DNA of 64,000 nucleotides from an uncultured Alphaproteobacteria bacterium (GTDB lineage Bacteria > Pseudomonadota > Alphaproteobacteria > Caulobacterales > Caulobacteraceae), in contig CAIOSI010000017.1 in NCBI GenBank assembly GCA_903860975.1, forward strand, positions 161,540 through 225,539, given 5' to 3'. The position numbers were made by a program, and so were the translations under genes. A model generated the notes under the pieces. The model was given only the letters and a program-made list of their open reading frames with translations, made no database searches and was not told the origin of the DNA. Below, in pieces: positions 52,176 through 61,104 of this stretch. Position 1 is the first letter of the stretch. Each line of letters opens with the position of its first letter.

Positions 52176-54383
52176 TCACTGCGAATGCACGGCGTTCACC
52201 AGCCTTCCCACGCCTGCCGAAGCTGGAAGCAGCAAGTCGGCAGGCGGTTGCGCAGCGACCAGGGACCTTATTGCGTCAGCGGAAGCCGCAGGCTCGGCAT
52301 TTAGCCGCGACACCAACGCTTTAGCCCGCAGACTCCAGTCCCCAGCCGTAGGTTTTCCGGAGGAAAGTCGCTCCAGGGCGTCCAGCCCGTATCCTGCTAG
52401 CTCGGCCAGATCTCGCGACCTCGGCAATGCGGCCTCAAGCGCGGGGTGCCCCTTCGCAACGGCCGCGAAGCGCGCGTCGTTGTCGCGCCAGGCGTGCAAT
52501 TGGGCAGCCAATTCGGGGGCGGCGGTTTGGTCGCCGGCCAGAAGCCGGTCAACGGAGGCGTCAAAACGGGTTATCACGGCGCTGTCGACCGGCGAAGCGT
52601 CGGCCAGGGCGTTAAAGTCTTGTTGCTGGGGTCCGGCACCACGCAGGCGAGACCTCATCGTGTGATTGTGCGAGAAATATCGCGTGGGCGCAGAGGCGTC
52701 CAAAAGAGTCAGCACCGGCTTGCTGTCGCCCGGCGATAGACGCATCACCATCGCCTCTCGGCTTGATTGTTCGCGGTTGCCGAGAAGGTTCAGGAGCTCT
52801 CCTGTCGCCACCAGTCTGCGCGACATGTCGTCTGCATCGCGCACAGATCGAGCCGACCAGAACCGTTCGGCGACGGCCGCCGTCCGTGGCCAAAGTCGGC
52901 TACCCAACATCTCGTCCGTCACCGCCTCACTCCAAAGAGGCGCCTCGCCTCCTAAGATTAGCTTCTCCTGTTCAGGGGTCAGCCCCAGCCTGGGATCTAC
53001 GGCCATAGCATCTGTGATGAAGGCCCCAGCGAGGCCTCGCTTGGCTTCAGCGTAAGCGTCCGGCGACAGTCCAAAGGCGGTAACGTCGAACGGATCTACC
53101 GCGTACAGGCTCGAGGCGGGGAGCAGATGATCAAGATAGTATCCCGCCGAAACGATCACCGCATGTCCGGCCCGCGCAGAAAGGGCGACGGACTTGGAGC
53201 TACGCCAGGCCTGCATGACGACGGACGTGTCTAGGCCCCCATCCAGCGCCTCATCCCAAGCGATCGCGATCTTGCCTTGGGCCGAGAGACTGCGGCGGAC
53301 CTGCTCGGTGAAGCGCGCCTGAAGCGCCGCTGGTCCTGAAAGCCCCTGCTTCGTCATAAAGGCCGCAGAGCGTGGGTCGGCACGCCAAAGCGCGCCGTTC
53401 ACTTCATCGCCACCGATATGAAAATACGGATCGGGAAAGAGCCCCGCCATCTCCCCGAACAGTTGGGCGACGAACCGCGACGATGCGGGTAAAGCTGGAT
53501 TCAGGGCCGCCGGGAAGAGGGCTGGCCCGCTGCCTGGTTTGGCCGGAACGCTGGCGAGCTCCGGGTAGGCGGTCAAAAGCGCTTTGGTGTGCCCAGGAAC
53601 ATCGAATTCTGGAACCACCCGGACTCCGCGATCGGCTGCGTAAGTCACCAACTCCCGGATCTGGCCCTGCGTGTAGAATTGGCCGAAGGCCGCGACGCCC
53701 TGCAGTTTAGGGAAGCGTCGGCTCTCTACCCGAAAGCCCTCGTCATCGCTGAGATGGAGGTGGAGGACGTTGAGCTTGACCGCCGCCATGGCGTCGATCT
53801 GTCGCTCGAGCGTTTCGATGCTGATGAAGTGCCGCGCCACGTCGATCATCAGTCCTCGCCAGACGAAACGAGGATGATCGACTATATCCACCGTTGCGAT
53901 CTGGGCACCGGCAGGGCCGATCTCGACGAGCTCAATCAATGTGGCGAAGGCACGCAGCACGCCGTCTGGACCCTCGGCATCGATCCGCACGCCGCTTAAG
54001 TTGGTCTCCAGTCGGTAAGCTTCCTTAGCGGTGACTCCCAAGCTGTTCGCATCCTGACCACAGCGAATTGTCAGCTTGGCCGCTCCGACTCTCCCCAGGC
54101 GCTGGGGTTCGATTCCTGTGCGCACGGCGAGGTCGCGTTCAAGCCGACTGAAGGCCCGCTCCAGGCGATCTGAGCGGCAGCCTTGCCAATCTGCAACCAG
54201 GCCGTTGGGCAAGGGGAGGAAGCCGGCTCCGAAACGGACTTCCGCAGGACGCGGCATGAGCGTTGGCGAGGCCAGAGAGGGGCTTGAAAGGCTCGCAATC
54301 ATCATCCCCGCGATGATCTGCGTCAAAGACCAGCCCACCGAGATTTTGATCCGACAAGAAGCCATCCAAGACGCTCTCTTCAC
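52176..54383 (-). CDS. Beta-N-acetylhexosaminidase (GH20)
   Basis: 735 residues with a signal or anchor at about 20-40 and an N-terminal GH20b domain. The catalytic TIM barrel starts with RGLMIDVARHFISIETLER and LHLHLSDDEGFRVES; the catalytic Asp-Glu pair is in YFHIGGDEVNGALW; also VRVVPEFDVPGHT and IAWDEALDGG. GH20 enzymes remove terminal N-acetylglucosamine/galactosamine by substrate-assisted catalysis. The C-terminal 150 residues are a poorly conserved helical addition. Likely periplasmic or outer-membrane-associated chitobiose or glycan recycling. Confidence 0.92.
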   Translation of the reverse strand: MKRASWMASCRIKISVGWSLTQIIAGMMIASLSSPSLASPTLMPRPAEVRFGAGFLPLPNGLVADWQGCRSDRLERAFSRLERDLAVRTGIEPQRLGRVGAAKLTIRCGQDANSLGVTAKEAYRLETNLSGVRIDAEGPDGVLRAFATLIELVEIGPAGAQIATVDIVDHPRFVWRGLMIDVARHFISIETLERQIDAMAAVKLNVLHLHLSDDEGFRVESRRFPKLQGVAAFGQFYTQGQIRELVTYAADRGVRVVPEFDVPGHTKALLTAYPELASVPAKPGSGPALFPAALNPALPASSRFVAQLFGEMAGLFPDPYFHIGGDEVNGALWRADPRSAAFMTKQGLSGPAALQARFTEQVRRSLSAQGKIAIAWDEALDGGLDTSVVMQAWRSSKSVALSARAGHAVIVSAGYYLDHLLPASSLYAVDPFDVTAFGLSPDAYAEAKRGLAGAFITDAMAVDPRLGLTPEQEKLILGGEAPLWSEAVTDEMLGSRLWPRTAAVAERFWSARSVRDADDMSRRLVATGELLNLLGNREQSSREAMVMRLSPGDSKPVLTLLDASAPTRYFSHNHTMRSRLRGAGPQQQDFNALADASPVDSAVITRFDASVDRLLAGDQTAAPELAAQLHAWRDNDARFAAVAKGHPALEAALPRSRDLAELAGYGLDALERLSSGKPTAGDWSLRAKALVSRLNAEPAASADAIRSLVAAQPPADLLLPASAGVGRLVNAVHSQ

Positions 54384-54624
54384 TTCAAATCCCCTGCGCT
54401 TGAAACAGCCCTGTGCGGGCCAACTATCCGGCCGAACGTCGGGTCAGGCTCAGTCCTACCCGCCCTTGCGTTCGGCAGAATTTTTTCTGCAGACATTTTG
54501 CAGGCGATCGTCGGACCATTTGCGTTCCACACCTTTCTGAAAAGGATGCGGACAGGCTGTCGCTAAAACGTGTCTGCGATTCGGCATCGGTGTAATTTGG
54601 AGGCGAACTCTGACGCAGACTATC

Positions 54625-54972
54625 TCATTTGCAGCAAACCGGTTGGCACCGCTGCTGCGCCGGCGTTGCGGTCCACCCAAGGGGTTTTGGCGGCTCGGTG
54701 AGACGGTCGTTCGGATAAGCGGGTGGTCTGTGAGCCTCTTGCGCCCCGTCGATGATGAAGCTCAGGTGTTCGACCTCCAGGTTCAGAAACCTCGCGATAA
54801 CCCCGTAACGACCCAGCTGTTTTGAAGGGTTTTGAAAAACCAAGAAATCCACCCGCAAACCATCGCGACCGATAAGCTCGCATCCTACAACGCTGCGGCC
54901 TGCAGCCTCGGGCCTAACCATCGCCAGCGATAAGGCGACATGGGCTGAGACGACCGCGCCGAAAACGCCCAT
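54625..54972 (-). CDS. Possible small hypothetical protein
   Basis: 115 residues. ATG preceded by GGAG 8 nt upstream; hydrophobic start (VFGAVVSAHVALSLAMV) then mixed sequence with GRDGLRVDFLVFQNPSKQLG and EVEHLSFIIDGAQEAHR and a Cys-rich end (RCQPVCCK). No family recognised. The ribosome site and coherent amphipathic pattern support a gene; a pseudogene or chance frame cannot be excluded. Confidence 0.4.
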   Translation of the reverse strand: MGVFGAVVSAHVALSLAMVRPEAAGRSVVGCELIGRDGLRVDFLVFQNPSKQLGRYGVIARFLNLEVEHLSFIIDGAQEAHRPPAYPNDRLTEPPKPLGWTATPAQQRCQPVCCK

Positions 54973-55151
54973 CTGATCTCCGGGTCAGGCCCCGCCGGCG
55001 GCCCCTCTCAGGGCGCGGTCGCCAGCTCCCCAGGCCCCGGGCGTTCGCGAAGCGTGGCGGCCCTTGCGACGCGGCGAGTTAAGTTGTCAGTTAAGGCGCT
55101 TGCGTTCGGGGGCTGCGCAGATGGCCCAGCAAGGATCTGAAGGGGGAGGCG

Positions 55152-57203
55152 ATGACTCGTAAATTCCTGTGGCTCGCGACGGCATTGGCGGTTCCGGTCC
55201 TGGGGGTGGGATTTTGGGGTCTGTCGACCGCGTCGAGATCCGGCGGTCATGCGGCGGCGGCGACCACTGCGCCCGACACTTCCGAACAGCCCACGCTGCC
55301 GGGCGCGACTTACGTCAGCCACCGGGCGCCAGAGGCCCGTCACGCCTATTTCGGCGATCTCCACCTGCACACGGCCATGAGCTTCGATGCCTGGAGCTTT
55401 GGCACCAAGACGACACCTGAAGAGGCCTACAAGTTTGCCCGCGGAGAGACGGTCATGATCCAGGCCTCGCAGATCAACCGCGAGGAGACCGAAAATCTCA
55501 GCGGTATGATCCCGGCCAAGCGGGCCTGGCCTCTGGACTTCATGGCGGTGACCGACCACTCCGAATTCATGGGTGTCGCCAACCAGTTCGACGACCCGAA
55601 CAATCCGCTGTCCAAATCGCCGCTCGCCGATGTGGTCGCCAAGGATCCGCACCAGGTCTTTGTGATGGTTGCCCACCAGATCGAGAAGACTGCGGGCGGC
55701 CCGTCTGCTGACCTCAATGCTGAAAAGGCTATGAGCGACACGTGGGGTCGCCAGATCAAGGCGGCCAACGACAACTATGTCCCCGGCAAATTCACGACCT
55801 TTGTCGCCTATGAATGGACCTCGGCACCGGACGGCAAAAACCTGCACCGCAACGTCATCTTCAACGCCGACCGCGCGCCCCAGCCCTTCACGTCGGCCCA
55901 ATCGGCCCGGCCGGAGGACCTGTGGACCTTCCTGGAGAAAGTACGCGCCGGCGGCATCGATGTGATCGCCATCCCCCACAACGCCGACGCCTCCGATGGG
56001 CTGATGTATGATTGGAATGACAGCGACGGGCGACCGATCAGCGAGGCCTATGCCCAGCGGCGGCTGATGAACGAGCCTCTTACAGAGATCGCCCAAAACA
56101 AGGGGGTCTCCGATACCGTGCCGGAAATCTCGCCAAACGACGAGTTCGCGAATTTCGAGCGCTACGACCACCTGATCTCGAGACCAAGCATCAAGAGCAA
56201 GGTCGACGGAAGCTATGTGCGCCAGGCCCTTGGCCGAGGTCTGGTTCTGCTAAACCGGGTGGGCACCAACCCTTACAAGTATGGCGTGGTGGGCGGCACC
56301 GATATCCACAATGGGCTGAGCACGACCGATGGAAATGGCGTCGGCGGCGCGTTCGGCGTCACCCCCTCCTTCCTGCCCACGGGCGATGCGGCCAAGCGGA
56401 TGTTGCAGATCATTCCCATGCCTGCGCGCCTCGATAGTGACGCCGATGCGGCTGGTAAACCGCATGGCAACCAGAAGACCCTTGAGGTCGGCACGGGCGC
56501 CATCACCGGCGTCTGGGCCGAGGAAAATACGCGCAACGCGATCTACGCCGCTCTGAAACGCAAGGAGACCTTCGCCACCAGCGGCACGCGCATCCGGGTG
56601 CGGATGTTCGCAAGTTCAAGCTACCCGGCCGGGCTTATGGCGCGGCCCGACTGGGTGAAGACCGCCTACGCAAGCGGCGTGCCCATGGGAAGCGATCTGC
56701 CGGCCGCGACACGGCTCAAGGCACCAACCCTGCTGCTACAGGCCATAAAGGACCCGGATGGCGCAAACCTCGACCGCATCCAGGTGATCAAGATGTGGCG
56801 CGAAGGCGATAGCTACAAGGAGCGCATCTTCAATGTGGCGCTCTCCGGCGGCCGCAAGGAAGATCCCAAGACCGGAAGGGCACCGGCGGTGGGTGACACC
56901 GTTGACATGAAGACTGGCAAATACGCCAACACTGTCGGTGCGCCGACGCTGAGCGCGCAATGGACCGATCCGACGTTCGATCCGAAGAGAGCCGCCGTCT
57001 ACTACGCCCGGGTCTTGGAGATTCCAACGCCGCGATGGAGCACTCACCTGGCGATCGTCAATCATTTGCCGATCCCGACGTCGGTCCCAGCGACGGTCCA
57101 GGAGCGCGCCTGGTCCTCTCCAATTTGGTTCACCCCACAACATGGCGCCAAGGTCGCTGCCGGCGCCGAAGGCTCCGCGGGGCTGGGGGGCAAGGGCAGG
57201 TGA
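55152..57203 (+). CDS. DUF3604 protein (exported)
   Basis: 683 residues. GGGGGAGG site before the ATG; N-terminal signal (FLWLATALAVPVLGVGFWGL). DUF3604 motifs: HAYFGDLHLHTAMSFDAW, FMAVTDHSEFMG, LHRNVIFNADRAP, IAIPHNADASDGLMYDW, GVVGGTDIHNG, TSGTRIRVRMF and ERAWSSPIWFTP. Same family as the lipoprotein at 32759, without its lipobox Cys. Probably metal-dependent through the His/Asp clusters, activity unestablished. First gene of an operon with a PpiC-like protein and two HupE/UreJ proteins. Confidence 0.9.
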   Translation: MTRKFLWLATALAVPVLGVGFWGLSTASRSGGHAAAATTAPDTSEQPTLPGATYVSHRAPEARHAYFGDLHLHTAMSFDAWSFGTKTTPEEAYKFARGETVMIQASQINREETENLSGMIPAKRAWPLDFMAVTDHSEFMGVANQFDDPNNPLSKSPLADVVAKDPHQVFVMVAHQIEKTAGGPSADLNAEKAMSDTWGRQIKAANDNYVPGKFTTFVAYEWTSAPDGKNLHRNVIFNADRAPQPFTSAQSARPEDLWTFLEKVRAGGIDVIAIPHNADASDGLMYDWNDSDGRPISEAYAQRRLMNEPLTEIAQNKGVSDTVPEISPNDEFANFERYDHLISRPSIKSKVDGSYVRQALGRGLVLLNRVGTNPYKYGVVGGTDIHNGLSTTDGNGVGGAFGVTPSFLPTGDAAKRMLQIIPMPARLDSDADAAGKPHGNQKTLEVGTGAITGVWAEENTRNAIYAALKRKETFATSGTRIRVRMFASSSYPAGLMARPDWVKTAYASGVPMGSDLPAATRLKAPTLLLQAIKDPDGANLDRIQVIKMWREGDSYKERIFNVALSGGRKEDPKTGRAPAVGDTVDMKTGKYANTVGAPTLSAQWTDPTFDPKRAAVYYARVLEIPTPRWSTHLAIVNHLPIPTSVPATVQERAWSSPIWFTPQHGAKVAAGAEGSAGLGGKGR

Positions 57204-57299
57204 ACCATTAAGATCGAGGACCCGGCCACGTTTGGGGGCCATGAGGTCGACGCGCCCCGACGAACCCGCTCCTGGCTGGCGCGTGTCCTGAAGGAGCCT

Positions 57300-58115
57300 T
57301 TGTTCCATTTTGCGGTGCTGGGCTTTCTGCTGTTCCTGGCGGGGCGCGGCTATCAGACCCATACGGACAGATACCGTATCGAGGTGACCCCTGCGCACGT
57401 CGCGCAGTTGTCGCGCGGCTATGCCCTACAGTTCGGACAACCGCCCGACCCAAAAACGCTGGAGCAGTTGGTTCAGAGCGATCTCCACGACGAGATGCTA
57501 TTTCGTCAGGGTCGCGCCCTGAAACTGGATCAGGACGACGAGATCGTGAGGCGGCGCGTGGTGCAAAAGGAGCAATTCCTGATGCAAAACCTGTCCGCAC
57601 CCGCTGAGCCTAGCGATGCGCAGCTTGCGACCTATTTCGCCGACCATGCCGACCGATATGCCGCGCCCTCACACGCGACCTTTAGCCATGTCTTCTTCGC
57701 CGTAGGTGCCGATGGCGACGCGACGGCTCAGGCCCGCGCCAAATCGATGTTGGAGAAGATCCCGGCTCACGTGACCCGCGCACCAGAGCGCGGTGACATT
57801 TTCCCCGACCTCTACGACTTCTCGGCCTTTGAGCCGGAGCAGGTGGAGCGCCTGTTCGGCCGCACAGAGTTCGCCAAAGCGGTCTTCACCGCACCCATCG
57901 GGCGTTGGAGCGGACCGTTTCACTCAGCCTACGGATGGCATCTGCTCTATGTGGCGAACCGCGCGGGGAAAACTCAGCCCCAGCTGGCCGATGTCAGAGA
58001 GCGCGTGCGATCGGACGATCTACAGGACGCCCAGGATCGGGCCAATGCCGCAACTTTCGACAAGATTGCCAAACATTTCACCGTGGTGCGGACCGATCGC
58101 AAGGCTGGATCATGA
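57300..58115 (+). CDS. PpiC-type (parvulin) peptidyl-prolyl cis-trans isomerase, membrane-anchored
   Basis: 271 residues from a TTG at 57300, but related proteins have more sequence before KEPLFHFAVLGFLLFLAG, and the frame is open upstream to the DUF3604 stop at 57203, so a non-ATG start (for example ATT at 57207) is likely. TM anchor near the N-terminus; SurA-N-like helices (about 40-110); rotamase domain (about 120-240) with ATFSHVFFAVGADG and GRWSGPFHSAYGWHLLYV. Folding helper for envelope proteins, likely for its operon partners. ATGA overlap with the next gene. Confidence 0.8.
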   Translation: MFHFAVLGFLLFLAGRGYQTHTDRYRIEVTPAHVAQLSRGYALQFGQPPDPKTLEQLVQSDLHDEMLFRQGRALKLDQDDEIVRRRVVQKEQFLMQNLSAPAEPSDAQLATYFADHADRYAAPSHATFSHVFFAVGADGDATAQARAKSMLEKIPAHVTRAPERGDIFPDLYDFSAFEPEQVERLFGRTEFAKAVFTAPIGRWSGPFHSAYGWHLLYVANRAGKTQPQLADVRERVRSDDLQDAQDRANAATFDKIAKHFTVVRTDRKAGS

Positions 58116-59119
58116 GGCGGCGAGCGGCCGCACTGGCGCTGCTGTTCGGTCTGCTGACGGGGCGGTCCGCCGTCGGACATGAGGTACGGCCAGCCTACCT
58201 AGAGATCGATCAGACGGGGCCTGCGACCTATAGCGCGATCTGGAAGCAGCCGGTGATGGGCGATGTCGCGATTCATCTGGTTCCGCACCTGTCCAACGGC
58301 TGGCTGGATCGCCCGCCTGTCGATCAGTACGCAACCGGCGGCTTCCTGATCCGTCAGTGGAAACAGAGTGCGGCCCAACCCGCTCCGTTGCAGGGCGCGA
58401 CGGTGTCGATAGACGGCCTACAGGACACCATCACCGATGTCTTCGTCCGCATCCGCCTGAAGAATGGCGAGGGTGTGGACACCATCGTGCGGCCTGAAGC
58501 TCCGCAGTTTCGCATCGACCTGAAAGCTGGCGCTCCAACTACGATCTCCGCCTTCCTGCTGCTGGGGGTGGAACACATCTTGACCGGGCCGGACCATCTG
58601 CTGTTCGTGCTTGGCCTGCTCTTGATCGTGCGTTCTCGATGGATGCTGCTGAAGACGATCAGCGCCTTCACGCTCGCCCATAGCCTGACCTTGGCGGCGG
58701 CGACGCTGGGACATATCCAGCTCTCGACACCGCTGCTTAACGCCTTGATCGCGCTCTCTATCCTTTTTGTGGCGCCAGAAGCGGTGCGTGCCGCGCGCGG
58801 CGGGACGAGCCTGACCATTCGCTATCCCTGGATCGTGGCTTTCGCGTTCGGACTGCTGCACGGCATGGGCTTCGCCAACGGCCTGAGCACGCTCGGCCTC
58901 GATAAGAGCGCGCTCGTCGGCGCCCTGGCGCTGTTCAACATAGGCGTTGAGATCGGCCAACTGGCGTTCCTGGCCGTGGTCCTGGCGCTGATCCGGTCAT
59001 TCCGGCTCATGCAACTCCAATGGCCAAGGCCGGTGGCGGCGATGCCGGCCTATGCGATCGGCGCGCTGGGGGCGATGTGGACGTTCCAGTACGGCGCCGT
59101 TGTGCTGGGGATCATCTAA
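58112..59119 (+). CDS. HupE/UreJ family membrane protein, long form
   Basis: 335 residues. A signal (ALALLFGLLTGRSAVG) leads into an extracytoplasmic domain starting HEVRPAYLEIDQTGP, then a TM domain from about 165 with LLGVEHILTGPDHLLFVLGL, TLAHSLTLAAATLG and LLHGMGFANGLSTLGL, His-rich helices typical of the HupE/UreJ_2 family. Simple HupE/UreJ proteins are putative nickel/cobalt carriers; the long form is of unknown role. Overlaps the PpiC-like gene and the next HupE/UreJ gene. Confidence 0.85.
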   Translation: MRRRAAALALLFGLLTGRSAVGHEVRPAYLEIDQTGPATYSAIWKQPVMGDVAIHLVPHLSNGWLDRPPVDQYATGGFLIRQWKQSAAQPAPLQGATVSIDGLQDTITDVFVRIRLKNGEGVDTIVRPEAPQFRIDLKAGAPTTISAFLLLGVEHILTGPDHLLFVLGLLLIVRSRWMLLKTISAFTLAHSLTLAAATLGHIQLSTPLLNALIALSILFVAPEAVRAARGGTSLTIRYPWIVAFAFGLLHGMGFANGLSTLGLDKSALVGALALFNIGVEIGQLAFLAVVLALIRSFRLMQLQWPRPVAAMPAYAIGALGAMWTFQYGAVVLGII

Positions 59120-59745
59120 TGGGCGTGCGGACCCGCACGATCCTTGTCGCCCTGGCGCTCGCCGCTGGCCAGCCGGGCGTCGCTCAGGCCCATCTTATGG
59201 CCACCGGCATGGGCCCGATCTACGACGGGGTCATTCATTTCGGCCTAAGCCCAGAGGACTATTTGCCCGTCATCGCGCTGGCATTTTTCGCAGGCTTGCG
59301 CGGCTCGCCGACCGTGCGGCGGCTGCTGTGGGTCTTGCCAATGACCTGGTTGTGCGGCGCGATCGCGGCGCTGGCAGGCCTCTCGGTCCCGGCGGGGCCC
59401 CTGTCATGGACGACGCCGGTGATGTTCTTGGTCATCGGCGGCGGCCTCGCGGCCAATCTTGAGATATCGGAAACTGCCGCCGCAGTCGTCGCAGCCGCCT
59501 TCGGCGGCCTGCGCGGCGTCGCCGATATTTCCGGCGTGAACGCCAGTCTGCCGCATCTCGCGAGCCTGGCGGGCATGGTCGCCAGCGCCGTTGTGGTTTT
59601 CGCGATCGCCGCCTCGCTTGCCCTGCCGCTTAAACGCCCCTGGATGGTTATCGCTATGCGCGTGAGCGGCAGCTGGCTTGCGGCCTCAGGCCTCCTTCTG
59701 GCCGGCTGGGTCTGGCGCTACGGGACACAGATCGCCGGTTCATGA
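59119..59745 (+). CDS. HupE/UreJ family membrane protein, short form
   Basis: 208 residues, start overlapping the previous stop (TAATG). After a signal it begins HLMATGMGPIYDGVIHFGLSP, then TM helices (DYLPVIALAFFAGLRG, LLWVLPMTWLCGAIAALAGL and others). Similar in plan to HupE/UreJ proteins though more divergent. It completes the operon DUF3604, PpiC-like, two HupE/UreJ. Confidence 0.75.
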   Translation: MGVRTRTILVALALAAGQPGVAQAHLMATGMGPIYDGVIHFGLSPEDYLPVIALAFFAGLRGSPTVRRLLWVLPMTWLCGAIAALAGLSVPAGPLSWTTPVMFLVIGGGLAANLEISETAAAVVAAAFGGLRGVADISGVNASLPHLASLAGMVASAVVVFAIAASLALPLKRPWMVIAMRVSGSWLAASGLLLAGWVWRYGTQIAGS

Positions 59746-59789
59746 ATATGCAAGGCCATGACGGCGCTGGCCTCGGATGATCCGGCCGC

Positions 59790-59975
59790 AGGACGGGGGT
59801 TCGATGGCGAGATGCACCTTAGATGGTGATGTCCTTCTAGGCCTGGACCTTCGGTGCCAAGGTCACCGCCGATCAGGCCTAAAAGTTCGCGCGCGGCGAG
59901 ACGATCATGGCGCTGGCGATCCTCGAAGAACGCGTCTGGCTTCGCCGATCTGGTTCAGACTGCAGAAGAAAGGCC
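59790..59975 (+). pseudogene. Internally deleted DUF3604 pseudogene
   Basis: One frame encodes AWTFGAKVTADQA, stop, KFARGETIMALA, closely matching DAWSFGTKTTPEEAYKFARGETVMI of the intact copy at 55152; just upstream a GEMHL trace matches GDLHL. It is then joined directly to ILEERVW and, with a 1-nt shift, a trace of PIWF, the conserved C-terminus. So the gene has lost its ~560-codon middle and gained stops and shifts. Confidence 0.75.
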
Positions 59976-59990
59976 AGTCTGCATCAGAGT

Positions 59991-60599
59991 CTAGGCCAGG
60001 GCCGTCCAAAGGAAGAAGGCACCGCAGGACATGATTGCAGCCCCGGTCACGCGGAGCGCCAGCCGGCCCCATGGCCAGCGGTGGACAAGCCCCAGGGCAA
60101 TGCCGCTGGCGTGCAGCAGGCCCGTCGCAAGCACGAAGCCCAAGCTGTAGAGCAGGGCGTTCTCCCCCGGCGGCAGCTCTGAGCCGTGCGCGTAGCCATG
60201 GAACAGACCGAACAAGCCAACTGGAATCGCTGCGGCGATCACCGGCAGCTTCAATTCCGCCAGCACTGCGGCGCCCAGGCACAGGCCGCTGAGCGCGATG
60301 GCAATCTCGCTGCCCGGTAGACGAACACCAATCAGACCGAGGAATCCGCCAAACGCCATGACCAGCGGAAAGGTCACCGGCAGCAGCCAGATTGCCGGCC
60401 GGCCGAGTTGGGCGCCCCACAGTCCCACGGCCACCATGGCGACGATGTGATCGAGGCCTGAGATCGGATGCTGAAATCCGCTCACCAATCCCAAAGCTTC
60501 GGCCCGCACAACGTGCGCGCTGACCGCTGAGGGAAGGGCGTAGGCCAGCGGTGTCAGCACGACGGCGGGGAAGAGACCGCTCATTTTGGCGCGGTTCAC
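59991..60599 (-). CDS. HupE/UreJ family protein (putative Ni/Co carrier)
   Basis: 202 residues, the canonical length. Signal, then HVVRAEALGLVSGFQHPISGLDHIVAMVAVGLWGAQLG, with the His/Asp motif HPxxGxDH of HupE/UreJ, FGGFLGLIGVRLPG, GLFHGYAHGSELP (second His motif) and six TM helices. HupE/UreJ proteins are nickel/cobalt permeases tied to hydrogenase or urease, neither of which is nearby. Convergent with the DUF3604 operon. Confidence 0.9.
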   Translation of the reverse strand: MNRAKMSGLFPAVVLTPLAYALPSAVSAHVVRAEALGLVSGFQHPISGLDHIVAMVAVGLWGAQLGRPAIWLLPVTFPLVMAFGGFLGLIGVRLPGSEIAIALSGLCLGAAVLAELKLPVIAAAIPVGLFGLFHGYAHGSELPPGENALLYSLGFVLATGLLHASGIALGLVHRWPWGRLALRVTGAAIMSCGAFFLWTALA

Positions 60600-61104
60600 G
60601 CGTTGCTCCGCAGACGTTCAAGCCTTCGGGAAAGGTCAGTATGCTGCTGTTCGACGCAAGCCCGAGTGGCTGGGCGAACGCGTATTCGCCGGTGATGCTC
60701 GGGCGCTGATGACACGGGCAGGATAGAACCAGAAAAGGGTCTGGCAGGCCAACGCCAAAACGTTTTCACCAAGACGAACTTAGGGCCAGTTTGGGAGGCG
60801 AATATTAGACCGTGGAACCTCATAACAGCGACATGGATTGGGAGCTGACGTGATCTTTATGCTGGCTGGCTCTACGTCGGATTCACGCTGAGAGTCTATG
60901 ACGTGCAGCGGTTGGCGGCCCAAGGCGGGATCGATGTCCGTTCTGAGGCGGGGCGCTACTGGGTCAATAGGTTCGCGTCCTGCCGCGCCGCGGTTTTCGA
61001 TTTCAGCCTGACCTGTCGCCGTCGATCTGGCGGCATAAGCGAAAACAAACGCCCAAAGACCGCCCACCCGGCCATCCCCCTGCGAGAGCCAACCGCGCAA
61101 GCTC
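60600..61104. other. Intergenic stretch, no gene recognised
   Basis: 505 nt between a HupE/UreJ gene and a receiver protein, both on the minus strand. Short open frames lack ribosome sites and recognised motifs. No repeat or RNA gene seen. Confidence 0.4.

Noticed and set aside
55008..56171. 387-codon minus-strand frame opposite the DUF3604 gene
   Set aside because: It mirrors the codon structure of the real DUF3604 gene (a GC-rich antisense shadow); no family resemblance. Similar antisense frames elsewhere were dismissed for the same reason.
57201..57203. TGA between DUF3604 and PpiC-like genes as a second Sec codon
   Set aside because: The DUF3604 protein already has its complete conserved C-terminus before the TGA, no SECIS-like hairpin follows, and nothing in the context resembles a selenoprotein motif.
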